DNA from: Flavobacteriales bacterium
Lineage (GTDB): Bacteria; Bacteroidota; Bacteroidia; Flavobacteriales_D; Crocinitomicaceae
DNA length: 10,662 nucleotides
Assembly (NCBI GenBank): GCA_947461185.1
Contig: CANHJY010000046.1
Span: forward strand, 1-10,662
Direction: 5' to 3'
This document shows, piece after piece, positions 1 through 6,794 of the stretch (the stretch's first letter is position 1; each line of letters opens with the position of its first letter). The translations under genes and the position numbers were made by a program. Below the pieces are notes generated by a model. It saw nothing but the letters and a program-made list of their open reading frames with translations. It did no database searches and was not told the origin of the DNA.

Positions 1-917
1 CCGCCTTTTTTATCCTTGCAGTTGTCTTTAATATGTTGCATTATTTTAATCTTTTTTATTTTAATGATAATGTGATGCCTGTCTTTTGTCCGAACCCCCA
101 ACAATTAATGTATTTTGGCAAGAACTCGCTAGGTGGACCAGCCACGAAAAGAATATTGGGCACTATGGGGAATCCGAATGTGAACGCCATATTCTTTTCA
201 ATTTTTATGGTTTATTTTATGCCGTTTCTTCGGATGACAAAATTTCATTTGGGTAAAATTTTATTTTTCGTTTCAGTTGCAATGCTATTATTTACCCAAT
301 CTAGAACAGGATTACTGGCTTTTGGATTCGTTTTTATTTGCTATTTAATACTTGTTAAACCATCATTAAAACAAATAATAGGCTATTCTTCTGTGCTTTT
401 ATTTGTAGCAGGACTTGTTTTTGTTTCTGATTCTTATTCACTAAATTATATTTCAGATGCAAAATGGAATGTTCAAGAGAATGGTTCTTTAAAAGGAAGA
501 ATAGAAGTTTGGAGTGAATTAATAAAAATGGTTGCGGAAAGACCGGTTTTTGGATACGGTATTAATAAGAATTATTTCTACGAACATAAAATTTATTCGG
601 AAAACGAATACCTATTAATGTTGTGGAGATATGGAATTCCAGGATTGTTCTTTTATATCACTTTTTTATTTGGATTGACATATAAGTTCAGGGGTTATAT
701 TCTTAAAAAATTGTCCGATCAATCCATAATCTATTTATTGGTTGTTATTTTACTTGCAATAAATGCACTTACAAACAATCCGATTTCTAACCCAATGATC
801 TTAATGATGTTTGCCATGATAACGGGTTTGTTTCTCGCTCAAGATTTTTCTACTCATAATCCTGAAAACCAAAGTTTAAGAATGAAAATCTTATCATTAA
901 AAAGATGGAAGATTTGA
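1..917 (+). CDS. O-antigen polymerase-like membrane protein (Wzy/WaaL superfamily), 5' partial
   Basis: A polytopic membrane protein of the O-antigen polymerase/ligase superfamily, probably polymerising lipid-linked repeat units on the periplasmic face of the inner membrane. The reading frame is open back to the window edge: codons from position 3 to the ATG at 33 read AFFILAVVFN, a membrane-helix sequence. The ATG at 33 is therefore probably internal and the N-terminus lies outside. Counting from that ATG, family signatures are GNPN at 47-50, SRTG at 90-93 inside a helix, GRIEVW at 155-160, a periplasmic-loop segment ending in RPVFGYG at 170-176, and ENEYLL followed by a Gly-rich helix at 190-195. 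The HNxxL motif of classical WaaL ligases is replaced by ENEYL, which favours polymerase over ligase. The last helices end near residue 270, followed by a basic tail. It overlaps the next gene by 13 bp. The substrate cannot be told from sequence. Confidence 0.82.
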   Translation, partial: AFFILAVVFNMLHYFNLFYFNDNVMPVFCPNPQQLMYFGKNSLGGPATKRILGTMGNPNVNAIFFSIFMVYFMPFLRMTKFHLGKILFFVSVAMLLFTQSRTGLLAFGFVFICYLILVKPSLKQIIGYSSVLLFVAGLVFVSDSYSLNYISDAKWNVQENGSLKGRIEVWSELIKMVAERPVFGYGINKNYFYEHKIYSENEYLLMLWRYGIPGLFFYITFLFGLTYKFRGYILKKLSDQSIIYLLVVILLAINALTNNPISNPMILMMFAMITGLFLAQDFSTHNPENQSLRMKILSLKRWKI

Positions 918-1807
918 ATGAAATAGCATATTTTAATTCAGAAATTTTTCTGAATTATGTATCCAGCTTTATTAAAGATTCAAATGTTATAATTAGTAAA
1001 TCGGATACAAATATGCTCTTATTCAATAGGAAAAAAAGAGGATTTAATTATATCTACAATTTTCCTTTTGGATTATATCCTGAAAAGTTATCCATGATGG
1101 AAATTGAGTCTACATTCAATGCGCTAATTCAAAATAATTTTAGTCAGTTTACAGTTAACATAGGTCCTGAAATACTGAAAGATAAAAATGAGGTAGCAAG
1201 CATCGCTTTGAAATATGGATGCAATTTTACTCAATATAATTGTCATCTTATAGATACAAGCCGACCGATTGATGATATTTTTAACGGATTTAGTTCAACT
1301 AGAAAAAAACATATTAAACGCTATCAAAAAGCTGGACTATTGAATGTTTTCAGAACCAAAGAGGCGAAGTATTTCCAAGATTATTTTATGCTTTATGAAA
1401 ATTCTGCAGAACGTTGGGGATCAAATACTGCTTACAGCAAAGAATTAATAGCAGGTTTATATCAAATTCCCGGAGTTTATGTTTGGGTTGCTGAATTGGA
1501 TGGAAAGATGTTATCAGCAATGATTTGTTTTTATCATAAAGAAAGCATTTTTGATTGGTTAGCAGCCTCCATAATTAATGATGATGTTAAAAAATTATAT
1601 GCTGCCGTGGCTGTTCAATATGAAGTAATACGACATGCTTCTGAAATTGGATTCTCCTTCGTGAACATGGGGGCAAGTGAAAATCTTAATGGGGTTAGCG
1701 ATTTTAAAGATTCTTGGGGTGCTGTTGAAAAGAAAACGTATACCTTCATCAAAAGAAAAGGTATTTTTGCTTTGATTAAAAATTTCAAGGATAAATTGAA
1801 GAAATAA
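905..1807 (+). CDS. FemAB/BioF2-like GNAT-superfamily acyltransferase
   Basis: A soluble protein of 300 residues with the double-GNAT look of FemAB-related transferases (Acetyltransf_6 type), which move acyl or aminoacyl groups onto amines. The N-terminal half (about 1-120) is the divergent lobe. The conserved C-terminal lobe shows a basic segment STRKKHIKRYQKAG at 131-144, the WVAELDGKMLSA strand pair at 194-205, a long helix around LYAAVAVQYEVIRHA (231-245), and the family-typical ending in which VNMGAS (253-258) precedes SDFKDSWGA (265-273). No signal peptide or membrane segment is visible, so it should act in the cytoplasm. The start overlaps the upstream gene by 13 bp; the next gene follows after 8 bp. 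By context it probably acylates an amino sugar or otherwise modifies the repeat unit, but donor and acceptor are unknown. A cell-wall aminoacyl transferase role is an alternative that the neighbourhood makes less likely. Confidence 0.75.
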   Translation: MEDLNEIAYFNSEIFLNYVSSFIKDSNVIISKSDTNMLLFNRKKRGFNYIYNFPFGLYPEKLSMMEIESTFNALIQNNFSQFTVNIGPEILKDKNEVASIALKYGCNFTQYNCHLIDTSRPIDDIFNGFSSTRKKHIKRYQKAGLLNVFRTKEAKYFQDYFMLYENSAERWGSNTAYSKELIAGLYQIPGVYVWVAELDGKMLSAMICFYHKESIFDWLAASIINDDVKKLYAAVAVQYEVIRHASEIGFSFVNMGASENLNGVSDFKDSWGAVEKKTYTFIKRKGIFALIKNFKDKLKK

Positions 1808-1815
1808 CACGTGTA

Positions 1816-2376
1816 ATGTTGAAGTTATTCTTTTATCATTTTAAATTATACTTTGCTGCATACAAGGCTATGGCTAAGGTCATAAAGCGCTACCCATCAA
1901 CAGTTTTCGGTAAACGTGTCGAAATATACAATCAATCTGAATTAAAACTTGGCGAAAAAGTATCCATTCAAAACAATGTTATTCTGCACTGTGGAGGGGC
2001 AGATTGGTGCAATAATTCTGGTTCCATCACTATTGGGAGTCAATCAGTGATTTCTCCCAATTGCGTTTTTTGGGGTTGTGGTGCAAATATTATTATCGGC
2101 AATAATTTTGATTGCGCTCCTGGCGTAAAGATTTTTGCTTCGCGCACAAAATATGAGGATCAAATAGCCTATCCATCCTTAAATCCTCATATTTTTCAAG
2201 ATGTAGTAATAGGTGACAACGTAGTTTGTTTTGCGAATGTGGTTATTGGCCCAGGAGTTACTATTGGCGATGGAGCTGTAATTGGTGCTAATAGTTTGGT
2301 TCTTCAAGATGTGGCTTCAAATACAATCGTTGGAGGGTCACCTGCAAAGTTTATACGTAACCTTGAACGCCCTTAA
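1816..2376 (+). CDS. Left-handed beta-helix (hexapeptide repeat) acyltransferase
   Basis: A 186-residue protein of the WbbJ/maltose O-acetyltransferase-like family, expected to O- or N-acetylate a sugar with acetyl-CoA as a trimer. Isoleucine/valine-rich hexapeptide repeats run from about residue 44 to 165, for example ITIGSQSVIS (71-80), IIIGNN (92-97) and VVIGDNVV (130-137), IGPGVTIGDGAVIGANS (144-160). The family-typical end GGSPAKFIRNL is at 173-183. An amphipathic N-terminal helix (1-25) precedes the beta-helix. The catalytic histidine usually found in a SxxH-like position after the central repeats is not evident: that stretch reads ASRTKYED (108-115), with T111 about where His would be expected. 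Activity is therefore uncertain. The gene sits 8 bp after the GNAT gene and 5 bp before the first GT4 gene. Confidence 0.85.
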   Translation: MLKLFFYHFKLYFAAYKAMAKVIKRYPSTVFGKRVEIYNQSELKLGEKVSIQNNVILHCGGADWCNNSGSITIGSQSVISPNCVFWGCGANIIIGNNFDCAPGVKIFASRTKYEDQIAYPSLNPHIFQDVVIGDNVVCFANVVIGPGVTIGDGAVIGANSLVLQDVASNTIVGGSPAKFIRNLERP

Positions 2377-2381
2377 TTGTT

Positions 2382-3437
2382 ATGCAATCGAATGCTTTGA
2401 AAGTCCTTGTTATTGGAACTTGCAGTCCTCATGTTGCTAATCACATCAGTAGAATTAAGGATGATGATATCATTGTTGAGGTGATCTCGAACGGAAAAAA
2501 ATATTTCGAAGAAAAGGAAAACATTCATTTGGTCGATTTTTCTCTTCTGAAATTTTGGAATTTATGGGTAACAGTATCCAGAATAAGAAAAGTAATTCGA
2601 ACATTTAATCCAGATGTTATTCATATTCATCAAGCCAATTCTGTTGCTTTTTATACCTTGCTTGCAAATAAGAAATTTAAATTACCTACAATTCTAACTG
2701 CGTGGGGAAGTGATATACTTTTGAATCCTAAAAAAAGTATGTTACTTAAATTGATGGTTCAGTATATTTTGAGGCATGCCGATTTTTTTTCTTCAGATTC
2801 AATATTCATGGCTGAAGAAATGCAACGTTTGATCCCGGATAAAAAACTCGATATCACTATTTGTAATTTTGGAGTTGCTCCAATTGAACTTATGGTCAAT
2901 AAAAAAGATATTATATATTCTAATCGTAATCATAACCCACTTTATAGAATTGATAAGGTCATTGAAGGTTTTGAGCGATTTTCAAAGACAGAAATTGGAA
3001 AGAATTGGAAATTAATTATAGCCGGGGCAGGTTCCGAAACAGCAAAATTGAAAGCGATAGTTGATGATAGGGGTTTAAATGAAAAAATAACCTTCGTTGG
3101 TTTTGTGAATAAGGAGGAGAATTTTATGCATTATGCGGAAGCAAAAATATTTGTTTCTCTTCCTGAATCGGATGCTACCTCAATTTCACTTTTGGAAGCC
3201 TTGTATTATCAATGCATCCCTGTGCTTTCGGAATTACCTGCCAATAAGGAATGGGTTACGGACAACGTAAATGGTATTATTGTTAGTGATTTGGAGGGAG
3301 CTTATTTAGAACGCGCGCTTTTACTTGATCAACAAAGTGTCGGTCAAAAAAATAGAGACCTAATTCTTGAAAATGGTACTGAGGAGGTGAGTAAAAAGAA
3401 TTTTAGAAATTTACTTTTAAAAGCTATCGCCAAATGA
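2382..3437 (+). CDS. GT4-family glycosyltransferase
   Basis: A 351-residue GT-B fold retaining glycosyltransferase, expected to add one sugar from a nucleotide donor to the lipid-linked repeat unit on the cytoplasmic side. The N-terminal acceptor domain contains DVIHIHQA (78-85) and TAWGSDIL (106-113), both typical of GT4. The C-terminal donor domain carries LIIAGAGSE (211-219), ITFVGFV (236-242), and SLPESDATSISLLEALY at 259-275. In that last stretch the usual E-x7-E pair appears as D264 and E272; the first acidic residue is Asp, as in the SDxTSxSLLEA subgroup of GT4 enzymes. There is no membrane segment. The stop overlaps the next gene by 4 bp (ATGA), so the two GT4 genes are probably translationally coupled. 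The specific sugar and linkage cannot be inferred. Confidence 0.88.
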   Translation: MQSNALKVLVIGTCSPHVANHISRIKDDDIIVEVISNGKKYFEEKENIHLVDFSLLKFWNLWVTVSRIRKVIRTFNPDVIHIHQANSVAFYTLLANKKFKLPTILTAWGSDILLNPKKSMLLKLMVQYILRHADFFSSDSIFMAEEMQRLIPDKKLDITICNFGVAPIELMVNKKDIIYSNRNHNPLYRIDKVIEGFERFSKTEIGKNWKLIIAGAGSETAKLKAIVDDRGLNEKITFVGFVNKEENFMHYAEAKIFVSLPESDATSISLLEALYYQCIPVLSELPANKEWVTDNVNGIIVSDLEGAYLERALLLDQQSVGQKNRDLILENGTEEVSKKNFRNLLLKAIAK

Positions 3438-4543
3438 AAGTGTGCCATATGACATCTGCACATCCCGTGCACGACATTCGCATTTTTCATAAAGAGTGCT
3501 GTTCATTGGCGAAATTTGGTTTTGAAGTTTATTTGGTAGCACCTAATTGTGAAGAGGAATTTATAAATGGGGTACATATTGTTTCAATAGAAGTCAATGG
3601 AAAAGGGCGACTGAATAGAATGCTGAAAAAAGGCCGAGCAGTTTTTAAAAAAGCTCTCGAACTGGATGCGGATATTTATCATTTTCATGATCCTGAATTG
3701 CTCCGTTTTGCTTTACGCTTAAAAAGAAAGGGAAAGGTTGTTATTTATGATGCTCATGAAGATGTTCCAAAACAAATTTTAGATAAACACTGGATTCCTG
3801 GTTTTGCAAGAAGATTGGTTTCAAAATTATTCCAATCTTATGAACGTTATGTTTCCAAAAGAATTTCAGGCGTTATTTCAGTTACTGAAATTATATGTGA
3901 TCGATTTAAATTGGTGAATTCAAATGTTCAAATGGTAGCCAACTATCCTTTAATGAATGAATCCCAAACTTTACGAGAAATAAATGTTGAAGTAGTTCCA
4001 AAAAGAATCTGTTATGTTGGTGGATTATTCCCGAAAAGAGGCGTAAAAGAAATAGTGGAGGCCATGGAATATGTTGATGGTCAATTGGTGCTTGCAGGTA
4101 CTTTTTCACCACCTGAATTTGAAGACGAGGTAAGATCTTTAATTGGTTGGAAAAAAGTAGATTATAGAGGTCAGGTCAATAGAGACGAATTAATTCAAAT
4201 CCTTAAATCCTCAAGTATTGGAATAGTAACGCTGCATCCTACAGCTAGTTATTTAGAAGCACTTCCTATAAAAATGTTTGAATATATGTCGGCTGGAATT
4301 CCTTTTGTTGCTTCTAATTTTCCGTATTGGAAACAAATAATTGATGCAGAAGCATGCGGATTGCTTGCAGATCCTTTGCGGCCTGAAGATATAGCAGCTG
4401 CTATTCAATTTTTACTTGATAATCCAGATAAAGCAAAAATAATGGGAGGGAATGGCTATCATGCGTTCATGAAGAAATACAATTGGGAAATGGAGGAACA
4501 AAAATTAATTAATTTCTACCAGCGTCTTAATTCAAAATGCTAA
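3434..4543 (+). CDS. GT4-family glycosyltransferase (second)
   Basis: A 369-residue GT-B glycosyltransferase, expected to extend the glycan repeat. The N-terminal domain opens with a short beta strand and the THxxHDxRIFxKE-like stretch (HPVHDIRIFHKE at 10-21), then YHFHDPELL (82-90) and YDAHEDVP (105-112), a set commonly seen in surface-glycan GT4 enzymes. The donor domain begins about residue 190 (ICYVGGLFPKRGV) and includes QLVLAGTF (217-224), VDYRGQV (242-248) and the nucleotide-sugar site EALPIKMFEYMSAGIPFVA (275-293), where E275 and E283 form the E-x7-E pair. The protein is soluble and full length for the family. It overlaps the previous gene by 4 bp and the following membrane-protein gene by 7 bp, which suggests coupled translation. 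It is quite different in sequence from its GT4 neighbour, so it is not a recent duplicate. Confidence 0.9.
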   Translation: MKVCHMTSAHPVHDIRIFHKECCSLAKFGFEVYLVAPNCEEEFINGVHIVSIEVNGKGRLNRMLKKGRAVFKKALELDADIYHFHDPELLRFALRLKRKGKVVIYDAHEDVPKQILDKHWIPGFARRLVSKLFQSYERYVSKRISGVISVTEIICDRFKLVNSNVQMVANYPLMNESQTLREINVEVVPKRICYVGGLFPKRGVKEIVEAMEYVDGQLVLAGTFSPPEFEDEVRSLIGWKKVDYRGQVNRDELIQILKSSSIGIVTLHPTASYLEALPIKMFEYMSAGIPFVASNFPYWKQIIDAEACGLLADPLRPEDIAAAIQFLLDNPDKAKIMGGNGYHAFMKKYNWEMEEQKLINFYQRLNSKC

Positions 4544-5799
4544 ACGTCTTTACATACGACAAGTTATACCATAACAGTCTTGCGCTGTTAATGCTGATTT
4601 TATGCTGCTTTCCCAAATTAATTGGTTTAGGTGTTGTAATATTATTTATTGTTGTGTTAATTGGGTGGATTAAAAAGGAATTATTCTGGAAAATAACACC
4701 TTTAAATTACATTCTTGTTGGTTTATATTTATTGTATTTGTTGGGGATTACATCAACCAATCACAGCGAGGATGCCTGGGCTTATGCTGAAAATAAAATT
4801 TCTTTTTTGCTTTTCCCATTAATATTCTCATTCCGACCTCAATTTAAAATCAATTTAATACCCGTGCTGCTCGGTTTATCATTGGGGATAGTACTCGTAT
4901 CTCTTTATGGTATAGTTAACGCAATGAATTTGATTTATCAAAATGGATGGGATTTGAATTTTCTAGTAAGTGTTAATATTTCTCCTATACATCATCCAAC
5001 GTATTTTTCATTTTTTATCATTGCAGCTGTTTCAGGATTATGGTTGCTGAATTTCAAAAATGAGTTTCCTTATTCGATAAAGTGGCTTTTTGCATTTACC
5101 ATGTTTTGTGGTCTTGTTTTTATCTTATGTTTATCATTGGCGGCTATTATTTTCCTTTTTATCATGCTCTTCTCCATAGGAATAATAACTGTGAAAAGAA
5201 GATTTGGAATCAAGTGGGCTGCAATAGTGACAATAATCTTACCCATCACTTTTTATAGCGCAAGTCAGTTTATTCCAAGAATTAAATTTGAAATTAATAA
5301 CGGTATAACAGCCACAGGTTTATTTTTGACTAACCCCATTCAATATGTCAAAAATAAGCCAGGTGATAAAACAGGAAATGAAGTCCGTTTGGTAATGTGG
5401 GCTGCAACAATTCTTGAGATTAAAGATCATCCATTGGGTGTGGGAACAGGTAATGTGGATGAGCATTTGAGTTCGCGGCTCAGGGATCTTGGGCAACTGA
5501 CGCTTTCAAAACAAGATGATAAAGGTCATATTCGTTATAATCCACACAATCAGTTTTTACAAACAGCGCTGGAAATAGGTTTATTTGGGTTAATTTTTCT
5601 CCTAACCTATATTTTCGGTCTTTTAAGATTAGCTTGGAAACATAAAGATGCATTTTTGGCAGTAATTGTTGGCGGTCTTTTTTTTAATTCACTTTTCGAA
5701 TCGATATTGCAAAGGCAGAGTGGCATCGTGTTTTTTAGTTTTTTACTTTCTTTGTTGGCAATGGTGGATGCATTAAGGAATAATAAATCTCAATTGTAA
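4537..5799 (+). CDS. O-antigen ligase/polymerase-superfamily membrane protein with HNxxL motif
   Basis: A 420-residue polytopic membrane protein, about ten or more hydrophobic helices, with a large periplasmic loop between roughly residues 250 and 340. Within the loop are NEVRLVMW (281-288), HPLGVGTGN (298-306) and NPHNQFLQTALEIGLFGL (335-352). The HN at 337-338 followed by L341 matches the HNxxL motif used to recognise WaaL-type O-antigen ligases, so a ligase or glycan-transfer role is more likely here than for the first gene in the window. The membrane SR motif common in the superfamily is replaced by LSLAAII (199-205). The C-terminus (FESILQRQSGIVFF, 387-400) is typical of the Bacteroidota members. 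The start overlaps the GT4 gene by 7 bp; the stop overlaps the next start by one base (TAATG). Polymerase function remains possible. Confidence 0.85.
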   Translation: MLNVFTYDKLYHNSLALLMLILCCFPKLIGLGVVILFIVVLIGWIKKELFWKITPLNYILVGLYLLYLLGITSTNHSEDAWAYAENKISFLLFPLIFSFRPQFKINLIPVLLGLSLGIVLVSLYGIVNAMNLIYQNGWDLNFLVSVNISPIHHPTYFSFFIIAAVSGLWLLNFKNEFPYSIKWLFAFTMFCGLVFILCLSLAAIIFLFIMLFSIGIITVKRRFGIKWAAIVTIILPITFYSASQFIPRIKFEINNGITATGLFLTNPIQYVKNKPGDKTGNEVRLVMWAATILEIKDHPLGVGTGNVDEHLSSRLRDLGQLTLSKQDDKGHIRYNPHNQFLQTALEIGLFGLIFLLTYIFGLLRLAWKHKDAFLAVIVGGLFFNSLFESILQRQSGIVFFSFLLSLLAMVDALRNNKSQL

Positions 5800-6794
5800 T
5801 GTTAGTTTCTGTAGTTGTTCCTTGCAGAAATGAAGAGAAATACATTGAATCATGTGTTAATTCGCTATTTGAGAATGGTTTCGACATAACCCAAATGGAA
5901 GTTATTGTAGTTGATGGAATGAGTTCGGATACTACCCTGACAAAACTTCAAGATTTACAAAAGATATACAACAACCTTGTTATATGTCAAAACATTAAGA
6001 AAGTAACTCCACATGCTTTAAATATTGGCATTCAAGAAGCTCGCGGTGAATTGATAATGATTGCTAGCGCACATTCTTCCTTTGAGTTGGGTTACATTCA
6101 AGTTTTATACGAAGCGATTTTAAAGCTACCCGATGCACTTGGAGTTGGTGGGATAATGAATACAGCGGTTAAAAATAAAACTGCAACTTCAATTGCCATT
6201 CAAACTATTTTATCCTCAAAATTCGGCGTTGGAAATGCCATGTTTCGTGTTGGAACGAATAATGTGATTAAAGTTGATACGGTACCTTTTGGTTTATATA
6301 AAGCGGATTTACTAAAGCAATCAGGCGGATACGATGAAAGACTGATCAGAAACCATGATATCGAACTTTCCAAACGATTATTGCGAAAAGGCGGAAGTAT
6401 TTACCTTATTCCTGATGCGAAATGTACTTATTTTGCTCGTGAAAGTTTCAAAGAAATGGCATCGAATAATTTCAGAAATGGCAAATGGAATATATTGACT
6501 GTATGGATCACTAAAAATTTTTCATCTTTGAGCATTAGACATTTTATCCCAATGGTCTTTGTACTTTCAATTTTGCTTCCATTGATTATTTCAATTTTCT
6601 ATTTGCCAGTCGTTTTTATTTCTGTTTTGAGTTGGGTAAGCTACTTTTTTGCTTTGGTCTATGTGGCGTCGAAAATGGATAAGAAGGATACCAGTTTTTC
6701 GCATTTGCTTCTTGGCTTCTTAATCCTTCATTTTGCTTATGGTTTGGGGTCATTGACTGGCATATTGTTTATTCCTAAATTCGCATTCAAGTGA
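5799..6794 (+). CDS. GT2-family glycosyltransferase, ExoA-like, with C-terminal membrane helices
   Basis: A 331-residue inverting GT-A glycosyltransferase resembling ExoA of succinoglycan synthesis. The domain starts at once: SVVVPCRNEEKYI at 4-16, then EVIVVDGMSSDTT (34-46), the first nucleotide-binding Asp being D39. The usual metal-binding DxD/DAH position reads IASAHSSF (88-95), so the first Asp seems to be Ser90. The acceptor-side motif RNHDIELSKRLLRKGG (184-199) is present and contains the acidic residues expected for catalysis. Residues from about 248 to 326 form roughly three membrane helices, anchoring the enzyme at the inner membrane where it meets its lipid-linked acceptor. It starts in a one-base overlap with the preceding stop and ends in a four-base overlap (GTGA) with the next gene. 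The transferred sugar is unknown. Confidence 0.87.
   Translation: MLVSVVVPCRNEEKYIESCVNSLFENGFDITQMEVIVVDGMSSDTTLTKLQDLQKIYNNLVICQNIKKVTPHALNIGIQEARGELIMIASAHSSFELGYIQVLYEAILKLPDALGVGGIMNTAVKNKTATSIAIQTILSSKFGVGNAMFRVGTNNVIKVDTVPFGLYKADLLKQSGGYDERLIRNHDIELSKRLLRKGGSIYLIPDAKCTYFARESFKEMASNNFRNGKWNILTVWITKNFSSLSIRHFIPMVFVLSILLPLIISIFYLPVVFISVLSWVSYFFALVYVASKMDKKDTSFSHLLLGFLILHFAYGLGSLTGILFIPKFAFK

Noticed and set aside
1595..1810. Minus-strand open frame opposite the end of the GNAT gene.
   Set aside because: It is antisense to a well-conserved coding sequence and its product has no recognisable domain.
1808..1813. Palindrome CACGTG between the GNAT and hexapeptide acyltransferase genes as an operator.
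   Set aside because: A six-base palindrome in an 8 bp gap inside an operon is expected by chance and has no flanking promoter.
3111..3128. AAGGAGG followed five bases after the purine run by an in-frame ATG inside the first GT4 gene, looking like an internal start.
   Set aside because: It encodes the ordinary codons KEENFM in the middle of the donor domain; the product would lack a complete fold, and most real starts in this window do not use such a site. Chance is the better explanation.
3382..3390. Near-perfect anti-Shine-Dalgarno match AGGAGGTGA near the end of the first GT4 gene.
   Set aside because: It is more than 40 bases before the next start, too far to serve it, and is explained by the codons EEV.
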